Source: Candidatus Krumholzibacteriia bacterium (GTDB taxonomy: Bacteria > Krumholzibacteriota > Krumholzibacteriia > LZORAL124-64-63). From it: 64,000 nt of DNA. Below, piece by piece: positions 1 to 8,942 of this stretch. The notes under the pieces were generated by a model. The model searched no databases. It was given only the letters and a program-made list of their open reading frames with translations, and had not been told where the DNA came from. A program made the translations under genes and the position numbers. Position 1 is the first letter of the stretch; each line of letters opens with the position of its first letter. Location: contig JADGDU010000018.1 in the NCBI GenBank assembly GCA_016744705.1, positions 1 to 64,000 of the forward strand, given 5' to 3'.

Positions 1-1
1 A

Positions 2-748
2 ATTGAAGATATGCCGGCGTCTTCAAGAAAATACCCTTTTATACATTTCAAACCGGAACGCGCCTGTGGCAAAATGATCCTGGAAGTGGCCGGACTCACC
101 AAAACCATTGATGGTGAAAAGGTGCTGGACAACGTCAGCTTTACCTTAAACAGCGGGGATAAGGTCGCCTTTGTGGGGGGAAACAGTCTGGCCAATACAA
201 CCCTGTTCCAGATCCTGGCAGGGGAGATGAAAGCGGACTGTGGTACTTTTAGTTGGGGACAAACCATCACACGATCCTATTTCCCCAAGGATCACAGCAG
301 CTATTTCAACAGCGACAAGAACCTTGTCGAGTGGCTTCTACAATACTCTCCTCCCACAGAGGGCGAGAGTTTTGCCCGGACCTTCCTGGGACGCATGCTG
401 TTTTCCGGGGACGAAGCGATGAAAAAGATTAAGGTGCTCTCCGGGGGAGAAAAGGTTCGGTGTATGCTCTCCAGGATGATGCTTTCCCAATCCAATGTCC
501 TCATGCTGGATGAACCAACCAACCATTTGGACCTGGAATCGATCACGTCTTTAAATGAGAGTCTGCTCAATTTCAAAGAGGTGATTCTTTTCACTTCACA
601 CGACCACGAATTTGTAAATACCATTGCAAATCGGATTATAGAAATCACATCCAGCGGCATCATTGACCGACTCTTGCCTTATGATGAGTATATTGAAAGC
701 ATGGAAGTTTCTGCAGCTCGGGAAGCATTGATGCGGAAGGCTGCTTAA
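2..748 (+). CDS. ABC-F family ATPase, C-terminal half (5' end outside window)
   Basis: Second nucleotide-binding domain of an ABC-F protein, a soluble class that acts on ribosomes or in antibiotic protection rather than transport. The reading frame is open to the window edge, so the first domain lies upstream and the ATG at position 11 is not the true start. Visible parts are the signature LSGGEKVR, Walker B with VLMLDEPTNHLD, and the H-loop in TSHDHEF. The wording GDKVAFVGG...TTLFQILAGEM and YFPKDHSSYF matches the YbiT-like branch. The Walker A segment reads GGNSLANTT: the usual lysine is Asn (codon aat). A relaxed P-loop is normal in this branch, but as far as I know the lysine is usually kept. 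A hairpin terminator follows. Confidence 0.9.
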   Translation: MEDMPASSRKYPFIHFKPERACGKMILEVAGLTKTIDGEKVLDNVSFTLNSGDKVAFVGGNSLANTTLFQILAGEMKADCGTFSWGQTITRSYFPKDHSSYFNSDKNLVEWLLQYSPPTEGESFARTFLGRMLFSGDEAMKKIKVLSGGEKVRCMLSRMMLSQSNVLMLDEPTNHLDLESITSLNESLLNFKEVILFTSHDHEFVNTIANRIIEITSSGIIDRLLPYDEYIESMEVSAAREALMRKAA

Positions 749-785
749 GCGTAAGAATAGGCGATCAACCGATTGTGTCTAAGCT

Positions 786-829
786 GTGCGTGCTTCACCA
801 TTTTGAATGGAGAAGCACGCACATTTTAT
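786..829 (+). terminator. Hairpin terminator after the ABC-F gene
   Basis: Arms GTGCGTGCTTC (786-796) and GAAGCACGCAC (812-822) are exact complements. They extend inward by CCATT/AATGG across an A:A mismatch, with loop ttg, and are followed by attttatt. It lies between the convergent ABC-F gene and the permease. The T-rich side suits the plus strand. Confidence 0.8.
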
Positions 830-837
830 TACCACGA

Positions 838-2397
838 TCAATCGGCATCTGAGTTCAGAGGCACAACCGTGATGATCTTTGGATAAACAATCAAGAACAG
901 ACCCATCAGCATATAACCCAATGTAATATCGGATAATGACGGTGCATGGAGTTGGCTGGAATGCAATATTCCAACGCTTGTCATGGCCGCGGCCGTTAAA
1001 ATAAAGTATCCAGCTTTTGCCAGCTTACCATCGATAATCAGCGCGGTAAAAGCACCCCAAATCATCCCGGTAATAATGGAGCCACTTGCCAGAAGAGAAT
1101 GTCCCACAACATGGGCACCCTGGGCATTCATGGCATCAACCATTTTGGGATCGGTGAGGCTTTGGGGCAGGCCGGTGGCACCAAAATCACCCAGAGCATT
1201 TTTAAGCGAATTCCATTTGAGTGTCAGCAAACTGGACACATGCGGAATCATCGCGATACCAATGGCCATTCCGTGCCTACGTGGGCAGGTGGCCGCACTT
1301 TCGGAAATAAGCGTGATGGCAATGTAAACCAGCACCGGCGCAGTGGCTGCCAAAGGAATGAGATTGGACAGAAAGGCCAGCAAGCCAAACATGGATGCCA
1401 GTAAGAGAACAACGCCCACCATAACCGTGTATCCGGCGCGTGCTTCCAGGCGTTTATAGCCCGGGTGCCCGATGTATACAGTCGTTGGAAATGGATTGCC
1501 GAATATTGCGGCCACGCTTGTGGCTGCACCGTCGAAGAACATAGCTGTTCCTACTGGATATTCGTCACCTCTGGACTTGGCGGATTCAACATTGTTCATG
1601 GTCTCAATGAAATTATAGATCTGTACCGGAACGAGCAGGAGAAAGAGCTCGGAATGTTGGAACAGATACTGAATGCCAGTGATCATATCGCCAATATATG
1701 GCAGGGGCATATAAAAACTGACGCCCTCTAGGCTGATCTTTGATTCTCCTAAAATAAGCGCGATGACTGTCGCTACACACAATGCAACCAAACCGGCAGG
1801 TATGTTGAAAGGTAGCCTCAGTCTGCCGACCATGCCCCAGAAGACAAATATCAATGAGACAAAACCAATGATGGGAGATTCAAAAATAATGGCCATCGCA
1901 ATGGTGCCAATAAACACCAGGGCAATGCCGCAAAGCGTACCGAGCATTCCGGCGCGTGGGGTGACTCGTTGTAAAAATGGACCGATGAGCGCACCAAGAC
2001 TGGCGATGATGCCACCGACAAAACCTGCACCCAAACCGACCTGCCAGGCGGCGGTTGCGTCGCCGGTAGACCAGTAGATGGGGCCCATCACGCCAAAGAG
2101 GTAAACAAACATAACCGGTGTGCTGATACCAAAAGGCAGGGCCGTTACGTCATCGCGTTGTTCTTTCTTGGCCAGGCGGTGTGCCAGCCAGGAATAGAAG
2201 AATACACCGACACACAGAAGCAGGGCCGCACCCGGCAGGATTCGGCCGAATACGATCTCGTCTGGCATGTTGAATACAAACCTGCAAACGCCGCTGATGA
2301 CGAGCAAGTTCGTGAAGTTATCGGTGAAAAGTGCCCAGAAAGCACTGTAATCTCCGCGTGAGATGAATGGATAATGAAAACTCGTGTTTTCGCTCAT
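838..2397 (-). CDS. NCS2-type nucleobase permease-like membrane protein
   Basis: A 519-residue polytopic inner-membrane protein with about 12 hydrophobic segments. The stretch VTALPFGISTPVMFVYLF near residues 84-101 and the repeated Gly/Pro-rich helices resemble the xanthine/uracil/vitamin C permease (NCS2, AzgA-like) superfamily, which imports purines or pyrimidines with protons. The substrate cannot be named from the sequence. The start ATG at 2397 has an AGGAGG upstream at a slightly long spacing of 10. It is transcribed alone and faces away from the kinase gene at 2685. A SulP-like relative is a less likely reading. Confidence 0.8.
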   Translation of the reverse strand: MSENTSFHYPFISRGDYSAFWALFTDNFTNLLVISGVCRFVFNMPDEIVFGRILPGAALLLCVGVFFYSWLAHRLAKKEQRDDVTALPFGISTPVMFVYLFGVMGPIYWSTGDATAAWQVGLGAGFVGGIIASLGALIGPFLQRVTPRAGMLGTLCGIALVFIGTIAMAIIFESPIIGFVSLIFVFWGMVGRLRLPFNIPAGLVALCVATVIALILGESKISLEGVSFYMPLPYIGDMITGIQYLFQHSELFLLLVPVQIYNFIETMNNVESAKSRGDEYPVGTAMFFDGAATSVAAIFGNPFPTTVYIGHPGYKRLEARAGYTVMVGVVLLLASMFGLLAFLSNLIPLAATAPVLVYIAITLISESAATCPRRHGMAIGIAMIPHVSSLLTLKWNSLKNALGDFGATGLPQSLTDPKMVDAMNAQGAHVVGHSLLASGSIITGMIWGAFTALIIDGKLAKAGYFILTAAAMTSVGILHSSQLHAPSLSDITLGYMLMGLFLIVYPKIITVVPLNSDAD

Positions 2398-2684
2398 GGG
2401 ATGGAATCCTCCTGCAAAGTGATGGGACGCAAGGGTTATAGACGCGCATTTGGAAACATATCACATACGTAATCACTTGTCTTTTTCAGTAGTTCCATTT
2501 GTCAGAAAAAGTTTCCTCAAAGTTTTGCAACTCTGGAGCACAGAAGATCGCACAGTTGCTAAAGCCCGCCAAAGACCTATCCTTTGCTTTTGGAAACAGG
2601 ACTTCTTTGGTGCAATATGTAGGTCCTTGTATTGGTTGATACTTAAATGTAAGCCAGACGCCGCCCCAAATTCTGGAGATGCCC

Positions 2685-5249
2685 ATGAGTGAAACACCCC
2701 CTTTTCCAGCAAATCCCGGCGATGATAACACCATGTCTCTGGGAGCGGGCACCGGTTCTGGTCCCAGTGAAGCAATCGAATCTCAAATTGGTCCCTACAA
2801 GCTTATTCGGTGCATTGGTGTTGGTGGGATGGGGGAAGTGTTTGAGGCAGTACAGACCGAACCCATCCGGCGACGCGTTGCCCTGAAAGTCATCAAACGG
2901 GGGATGGACACCCACGCAGTGGTGGCCCGGTTTGACGCTGAGCGGCAGGCCCTGGCCATGATGGATCACCCTTGCATTGCTAAGGTATTCGATGCCGGCT
3001 CAACAGAACGCGGCCGCCCATTTTTCGCTATGGAGTACGTGGAAGGCGAACCCATCAGTGCATATTGCGACAGGCACCGCTTAACCATCAGCGCCCGGCT
3101 TGAACTTTTTCTGCGCGTTTGTGAGGGAGTCCAGCATGCTCATCAGAAGGCAGTCATCCACAGAGATTTAAAACCTTCCAACATCCTCGTAACTGAAGTG
3201 GATGGGAAGCCTTTGCCAAAGATTATCGACTTTGGAGTGGCCAAAGCCACGTCCGAGCGGCTCACTGATATGACTATGGTCACTGAATTGGGCCAGATGA
3301 TCGGAACCCCGGAATACATGAGCCCCGAGCAGGCCTCCCTGACCGACGATGACATCGACACCCGAACCGATGTTTATGCTCTGGGTGTGGTTCTCTACGA
3401 ATTGCTGGCCGGAGCTTTGCCATTTGAATCCAAAGAATTGCGGAAGGTGGGATACGATGCTGTTCGGAAAATTATCTGCGAACAGGATCCGTTGCGGCCG
3501 AGCACCCGATTTAGCAGCCTTGGAGATTTAGGCTCTGGTGTGGCCGAGGCACATGGGTGCGCGCCCAAACGGATGAGAAGTGAACTTCAAGGTGACCTGG
3601 ATTGGATCACCATGAAGGCCCTGGAAAAAAGCCGCGACCGTCGTTATGAAACGGCCAATGGTCTGGCCGCAGACATCAAGCGCCATCTTCGCCATGAACC
3701 TGTGACCGCCGGACCTCCGTCTCTGAGTTACCTTACTTCAAAATTTGTCCGCAGGCACAGAACCGGGGTGGCCATTGCCGCGGTGACGGTGATGGCCTTA
3801 GCTGCCTTTGCGGTGACGGCAACTTTTCAGGCCAACGTTATTGCCAGGGAGCGCGATCGTGCGGAAGCGGAAGGTGCCAAAGCTGAGGCGATGAATGAGT
3901 TTCTTTCAGAAATGCTGACGTCTGCCAACCCGTGGACTGGTGGAGAACATGATGCCACGGTGGTTCAGGCTCTGGACGCGGCCGTCTTGCAGATCGATGA
4001 AGCCTTTGAAGGCCAACCAGAGACGGAAGCATCCATGCGCGCCGCCTTGGGCAAGGCCTACCTTGGGCTGGGCAAACTTGAACCGGCTGAAGTGCAAATC
4101 AATCAGGCAGTTCAAATGCATCTTGCACAAAATGGAGAGAACGACCTTCCGTTTGCGCACCTCTTATTGGAGGAATCGAAACTCCATCAACATTTAACTG
4201 ATTATCACTCAGCGGTTGAGAGCGCTTCCCAAGCTGGGCGGTATTTTCGCCAAAACCCCAACGGCAAAACACACGATCTTATGAACGCATATCATCTTCA
4301 AGCCCGCAATCTCATCTACACCCAACAGTATGTTGAGGCCGATTCAGTTTTGAGCCTGGCCGAGGCTTTGGCTCCCCGGCTGGATGAAGAAAGCCGCATT
4401 GTGGCCGCGGTGAGCTTGTCCCAGCGCGCAGATCTGGCATTGGAGAGGGATGGCAATGCAGCTGTTGCCGACTCTCTTTCGCGACTGGCGTACGAGTACG
4501 CCCGGGCTATCGATCCTGATGATGCGTCGGTGGCAAATTATCTCAACAACGCGGCCCAGTATCATGGCCGAAGTGGTGATTTCGAAGGGGCTCTCGCAGA
4601 CTTTGACCTGGCTCTGGAGCTCTATGAACGTAGTTTCGGAACTGACCACCCTGAGTATGCCACTTGCCTTGAAAACCGTGGGGGAATTTTGTATGGCTTA
4701 GGCCGTATCGATGAAACTTTTGCCACCCTGAATCAGGTGCGGGATATTCGAACCCGGAATTTGGGGGAGTCTCACATTGACGTGGTGCGCACGGGTTTGA
4801 ACATGGGGGCGGTGGCCTCCATAGCTGGGAATTATGAAGAAGCACTGGCCATTTTCCTCGAACTGAAACCCATCTTGATTGAAGCACGTGGTGTGGAACA
4901 CCCGGATGTTCTTTCAGTTTTACGAAACGAAGGCATTGCCCTCCGTTCTCTCAATCGCAAAGACGAATCAATTGCGGTCTTCCAAGAGATTTTGGAAATA
5001 TCGCTGCGAATGTTTGAAAATGATCATCCACAAATAGCAAGGTCGAAGGCTGATTATGGGGTGGCCTTGGGGTTATTAGAGCAATATCCCGAGGCTGAAG
5101 AAAACCTGCTTGCGGCCTTTGAAATCTATTCTCAGGATGCAGGGCCAGAACATATAACAACAAAGGATATTGCATCGCTCTTGAGCCAACTTTACATCAG
5201 GATGGGAGAACCAGAGAAGGCTGCCAAATATCAGGAGACGGGTGACTAG
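2685..5249 (+). CDS. PknB-type Ser/Thr protein kinase with TPR repeats
   Basis: An 854-residue membrane-anchored kinase. The N-terminal domain (about 35-330) has the glycine loop GVGGMGEV, VALK lysine, catalytic HRDLKPSN and DFG (IIDFGVAKA), so it should be active. A transmembrane segment follows near 360-382, then a short coiled stretch and TPR-type helical repeats to the C-terminus that would bind protein partners. Start: GGAG at 2675-2678 abuts an ATG at 2679 but sits 6 bases before the ATG at 2685, so 2685 is preferred. A secreted protein gene follows 84 bases downstream and may be co-expressed. A related kinase lies at 8943-12059 in the opposite direction. Confidence 0.93.
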   Translation: MSETPPFPANPGDDNTMSLGAGTGSGPSEAIESQIGPYKLIRCIGVGGMGEVFEAVQTEPIRRRVALKVIKRGMDTHAVVARFDAERQALAMMDHPCIAKVFDAGSTERGRPFFAMEYVEGEPISAYCDRHRLTISARLELFLRVCEGVQHAHQKAVIHRDLKPSNILVTEVDGKPLPKIIDFGVAKATSERLTDMTMVTELGQMIGTPEYMSPEQASLTDDDIDTRTDVYALGVVLYELLAGALPFESKELRKVGYDAVRKIICEQDPLRPSTRFSSLGDLGSGVAEAHGCAPKRMRSELQGDLDWITMKALEKSRDRRYETANGLAADIKRHLRHEPVTAGPPSLSYLTSKFVRRHRTGVAIAAVTVMALAAFAVTATFQANVIARERDRAEAEGAKAEAMNEFLSEMLTSANPWTGGEHDATVVQALDAAVLQIDEAFEGQPETEASMRAALGKAYLGLGKLEPAEVQINQAVQMHLAQNGENDLPFAHLLLEESKLHQHLTDYHSAVESASQAGRYFRQNPNGKTHDLMNAYHLQARNLIYTQQYVEADSVLSLAEALAPRLDEESRIVAAVSLSQRADLALERDGNAAVADSLSRLAYEYARAIDPDDASVANYLNNAAQYHGRSGDFEGALADFDLALELYERSFGTDHPEYATCLENRGGILYGLGRIDETFATLNQVRDIRTRNLGESHIDVVRTGLNMGAVASIAGNYEEALAIFLELKPILIEARGVEHPDVLSVLRNEGIALRSLNRKDESIAVFQEILEISLRMFENDHPQIARSKADYGVALGLLEQYPEAEENLLAAFEIYSQDAGPEHITTKDIASLLSQLYIRMGEPEKAAKYQETGD

Positions 5250-5333
5250 CTAATCTTTTTTGGCTGTTCCTTGGAACATGGTGCTATAATCTGGAATGGG
5301 AATAAGGTTCTGGAATTTAGAAAAGGGACAGAG

Positions 5334-7058
5334 ATGAAACACTCCATGAGAATTCGCCGCTTGACGCTGGCCTGTGCGCTGGCCCTGATCTTCCTGGTCA
5401 TCACCGACCCCGCAGCTGCGGAGGAACGGAAAAATGACCGAATCCCATACCAGAAAGAGGTCCCGGACGACCCTTACATCGCCTCTCCTCGTGCCGAACA
5501 TCCTCGGTCTCCCGCCACACGTTTTACCCGGGGTTCCTTCTTTGCTGTGCAGGTGAACGTCGACGAACTTGGACAGAACATCCAGGGTGACGCCGCCAAC
5601 GAAACGTCCCTCGCCGTGGACCCCACAGATTCGGACAAGATGGTGATCGGCTGGCGGCAATTTGATTCCGTGGCGAACAATTTCCGCCAGGCGGGCTACG
5701 CTCATACCGACGACGGTGGTCAGACCTGGATTTTTCCCGGGGTGATCGAGCCAGGCGTCTTCCGCTCCGACCCGGTGCTGGACTCAGATTCTCAGGGAGG
5801 GGTTTATTACAATAGCCTTACCGTCGAGGGCAGCAGCGATTATCTCTGCGATGTCTTCCGTTCCACCGAAGCTGGCCAGCCCTGGGATGAAGGCACCTCG
5901 GCCCAGGGTGGAGACAAGCAATGGATGGTGATCGACAAGACCGGTGGTATCGGCGACGGTAATATTTACTCTTTTTGGACCAGCTACTGGAGCATCTGTG
6001 GTCCGGGTTTCTTCACGCGATCCGTGGACGCCGGCGAATCATACGAGTCCTGTATCGAGATCCCCGACGACCCGTATTGGGGAACCCTCGCCGTGGCGCC
6101 CGGCAGTGGGTTCAATCCCAGCGGCGTGCTCTACACCGTGGGTGCCTACGACGACGATCTGGTCGTGGCCCGTTCAACCAATGCCCGTTATGCCGGTCAA
6201 TCCGTCAGTTGGGGCCTGTCGACCGTGGTGGATATCGGCGGTTTCATGGATTCGCGTACCGGCCCCAATCCTGGTGGTCTGCTCGGACAGGCGCACATTG
6301 CCACCGCATCCAGTGATGATCAAGTGGGCCACGCGGTCTACGTGCTTTGCTCGGTGAATCCGCCGGGAAATGATCCACTGGACGTGATGTTCGCAGGCAG
6401 TACCAACAGTGGTACCAACTGGAGCGCGCCGGTCCGTGTAAACGATGACCTGGGCGACGCCTGGCAGTGGTTCGGGACCATGTCGACCAGCCCCTCCGGG
6501 CGAATCGATGCCATCTGGCTGGATACGCGCGACAATCCGGGCACCTATCTCTCGTCCCTCTACTATTCCTATTCCACGGACAAAGGTGCGACGTGGTCTG
6601 CGAACGAGCGGCTGTCGGATGCCTTCGATCCGCATGTCGGTTGGCCAAACCAAGACAAGATGGGCGACTACTTTCACATGGTCTCCGACGATGCGGGTTT
6701 CAGCCTGGCCTGGGCAGCCACATTCAATGGCGAACAAGATGTGTATTATGGCCGCAAGACCTTGGGTATCACCGCGGTCGAGGAGACGCAGGTTGCCCCG
6801 CTGACTCTTCTTGTGGCCGACCCGAACCCTTTTACCGTGAATACCACGATCCGCTACGAGGTACCTCGCGATGCCTTCGTAACCTTGACAGTCTACGACA
6901 TTCTCGGGCGGAAGGTCGCAACGCTGGTTTCGAGCCAGCGGACGGCAGGAACCCATCAGGCGAATCTCGACGGGCGGGCCCTGCCCAGCGGCGTCTACCT
7001 GTGCCGCATGAGCGCGGGGGCGTACCAAGACACGGAGAAGATTTTGATCGTGAAATGA
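5334..7058 (+). CDS. Secreted sialidase/BNR-like protein with FlgD/T9SS-like C-terminal module
   Basis: A 574-residue exported protein. The start at 5334 follows AAGGGAC and begins a clear signal peptide (MKHSMRIRRLTLACALAL, cleavage near AAAEE). The body has repeated Asp-box-like turns (THTDDGGQTW-like AHTDDGGQTWIF, STDKGATWS, STNSGTNWS), typical of sialidase/BNR beta-propellers, although the residues needed for sialidase catalysis cannot be confirmed. The last 80 or so residues (DPNPF, TVYDILGRKV, LPSGVYLCRM) match the FlgD Ig-like or type IX secretion sorting module common in FCB-group secreted proteins. Base composition looks richer in GC than the genes around it. It follows a Ser/Thr kinase by 84 bases. 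Confidence 0.85.
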   Translation: MKHSMRIRRLTLACALALIFLVITDPAAAEERKNDRIPYQKEVPDDPYIASPRAEHPRSPATRFTRGSFFAVQVNVDELGQNIQGDAANETSLAVDPTDSDKMVIGWRQFDSVANNFRQAGYAHTDDGGQTWIFPGVIEPGVFRSDPVLDSDSQGGVYYNSLTVEGSSDYLCDVFRSTEAGQPWDEGTSAQGGDKQWMVIDKTGGIGDGNIYSFWTSYWSICGPGFFTRSVDAGESYESCIEIPDDPYWGTLAVAPGSGFNPSGVLYTVGAYDDDLVVARSTNARYAGQSVSWGLSTVVDIGGFMDSRTGPNPGGLLGQAHIATASSDDQVGHAVYVLCSVNPPGNDPLDVMFAGSTNSGTNWSAPVRVNDDLGDAWQWFGTMSTSPSGRIDAIWLDTRDNPGTYLSSLYYSYSTDKGATWSANERLSDAFDPHVGWPNQDKMGDYFHMVSDDAGFSLAWAATFNGEQDVYYGRKTLGITAVEETQVAPLTLLVADPNPFTVNTTIRYEVPRDAFVTLTVYDILGRKVATLVSSQRTAGTHQANLDGRALPSGVYLCRMSAGAYQDTEKILIVK

Positions 7059-7139
7059 AACCAGTCTCCCCTGGTGTTCGAACTCCAGGAAACCAGGGAA
7101 GCCAGTACCTGACCTTGTAAGATTCTTTGTTTTGAATTA

Positions 7140-7174
7140 GCACCTTCTTCACTAGTAGTGGAGAAGGTGCTTTT
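7140..7174 (+). terminator. Rho-independent terminator
   Basis: Arms GCACCTTCTTCAC (7140-7152) and GTGGAGAAGGTGC (7158-7170) pair with one G:T, loop tagta, followed by tttt. It closes the kinase/secreted-protein unit. Confidence 0.85.
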
Positions 7175-7339
7175 CGTGGTATATCGATAGTGAGATGGAT
7201 TAGTAGGCCATTTCACTTCATTAATAGTTTCTCTTCATATTGAATACAGAAAGTCGATAACAACAGAAGCTATAAAAACATTGGGGATGGCGCAGTCAAA
7301 AAACAAGCCACATCATCCCTCACCAACAAGGAGCTTGTG

Positions 7340-7906
7340 ATGAAGAAGTGCTATTTAATTCTGGCCGCACTGATCCTCTTGTCCTCAACTGTTTTGACCC
7401 CAACCTCGCTGTGGGCGCAAGACCCATATCTTTCTATTATTTGTTGGGGCGTCAATGGCGAACAATTTTCCAGTACAAGCCCCAGTGGAACTGAAACCCA
7501 CTACGGGTGCACCATTGTATGGGAAGTAGGCGATGGATCCGCAACCTACACCTTCACGGGCACCGCCCTGGATCCCGGAGATGCCTTTTGGTTTAGCCTC
7601 GCCTGGAATGATGATGGAGGATCGCTTCCCATCCAGGTAACTGCCGATACCAATACGGAATCGGAGTTTAGAGTTACTCTGACAGATGGCATGGAACCTG
7701 AGGGTTATCAAAGCTGGACCGCCAACCATGACATCGACTGGGGATTGCCCACAGGCGGAACGCTCGTTCAGTTGGATTGTGCTCTCAATGAAAACCTGGC
7801 CGATCACGATGTCACATTTACTGTGACTTGGGGTGATGGTATTACATCGGATGAAGCCAGTACTTTGAATGCCATAAAGGCTATCTATCGTGATGCGACC
7901 AGGTAA
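7340..7906 (+). CDS. Small secreted protein of unknown function
   Basis: A 188-residue protein. AAGGAG at 7328-7333 sits 6 bases before the ATG at 7340; a GTG just before it is a possible but less likely start. The first 27 residues form a signal peptide (MKKCYLILAALILLSSTV...LWAQ). The mature part is acidic, rich in Thr, Trp and Gly, with alternating beta-type stretches and Cys pairs (CWG, HYGC) that could form a disulfide. No family was recognised. It is separated from the gene before it by a terminator, so it probably has its own promoter in 7175-7327. Confidence 0.75.
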   Translation: MKKCYLILAALILLSSTVLTPTSLWAQDPYLSIICWGVNGEQFSSTSPSGTETHYGCTIVWEVGDGSATYTFTGTALDPGDAFWFSLAWNDDGGSLPIQVTADTNTESEFRVTLTDGMEPEGYQSWTANHDIDWGLPTGGTLVQLDCALNENLADHDVTFTVTWGDGITSDEASTLNAIKAIYRDATR

Positions 7907-7922
7907 GGCCGTGTGAGTTGGC

Positions 7923-8765
7923 TCAGCACTCAGACATTTCGGCCATGATAGGTTGTTGATCACCGCTGATCTTCTCGACCCCAAAAAGGTTCTGAGTAAT
8001 GCGGGATCTTTCAATATCCGATTGGAAATTGTTCAAACATTCGAGATAGGCGTGCCTGACGTCTGGATGCTCACGGTAGATATTGCTTGTTGCATACATA
8101 ACCGACGCCAATTCATAATCCGAATTGATATGGCTGCCCAGGAGAGAATAACATTCTGCAATTTCAGCATCGGGCAGGCCCTCAAGGCGGAGAAAAGCCA
8201 GGGCATGTAGGCCAATTGAATACTGCGAACGGATCTCGGAAATCAGGCGAAAAACACCGTCTGCTCCCTCTTGGTCATAGGTGGTTTGCACCCGGCTGAT
8301 TTCATCATGAGCCAATTCTCGAAAAACAACCGGCAGGATCTGAGCCAAATAACTGGCGGCCCCTTTGTCGTAGTCTTGTGATTGCCCATCAACTTTGTAA
8401 ACGATGGTGGGTTGGCCTTGTCCATCGGCTTTTGCATCAAATCGAAGTTTCTGGCCCTGCTTTTGGGTGATGACAGTGAGGTAAGCGTCGTCGTCGATCC
8501 ATTCGATTTCAGTTTCGTCGGGGCTGAATCGGAATGAGCCCTCAATAGTGACTTCCCGAATCCCTTCACCTGGTCCCAGTTGGAATCTTGTATGATACAT
8601 TCTGCTGTTAGTTGGTGAGGATTTGGTGTTGAAATCTTGTGCCTGCACTGATGAATCAAGTCCCATGAGGCCAATGAGCAAGAGCAACGCAAATAAGGAA
8701 ACAGTTTGGCGTGCTAATGAGGTGAGTGACCGATACAACGGCCTGTCAGAAATTGCTGGGAACAT
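7923..8765 (-). CDS. Secreted protein with helical repeats, unknown function
   Basis: A 280-residue protein with an N-terminal hydrophobic export signal (residues 20-42, ending SSVQAQ). The first half is beta-rich (VTIEGSFRF, DDAYLTVITQ, LRFDAKADGQ, IVYKVDGQ); the second half is helical and includes INSDYELASVMYATSN. From memory this recalls the C-terminal repeats of BlaR1/M56-type membrane peptidases. No peptidase motif is present, so it would be a repeat-only relative. It lies 177 bases downstream of the kinase gene at 8943-12059 on the same strand and may report to it. Function not assigned. Confidence 0.7.
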   Translation of the reverse strand: MFPAISDRPLYRSLTSLARQTVSLFALLLLIGLMGLDSSVQAQDFNTKSSPTNSRMYHTRFQLGPGEGIREVTIEGSFRFSPDETEIEWIDDDAYLTVITQKQGQKLRFDAKADGQGQPTIVYKVDGQSQDYDKGAASYLAQILPVVFRELAHDEISRVQTTYDQEGADGVFRLISEIRSQYSIGLHALAFLRLEGLPDAEIAECYSLLGSHINSDYELASVMYATSNIYREHPDVRHAYLECLNNFQSDIERSRITQNLFGVEKISGDQQPIMAEMSEC

Positions 8766-8942
8766 TGTTTTCTCCGTCCTTGCAGGCTGATTGTTTTTTA
8801 CCGTAAAAGTTTTGATTTATCGGACTAGGACTCATGTGTTTCTCATGAAATCCTGAGTGGGCTAGAGAGTACAATCTAAAGAGGACAGAGTTCCGCCTTT
8901 TTAGCTTGTCCTTCCCGAGAAGGGAGAATTCCATTCCAGAGA

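Noticed and set aside
5285..5290. TATAAT before the secreted propeller gene as a promoter
   Set aside because: The best -35 partner is 19 bases away and weak (TTGGCT); not enough to call.
6174..7028. A 284-codon minus-strand frame inside the secreted propeller gene
   Set aside because: A mirror of the coding strand in a GC-richer gene; no domain seen.
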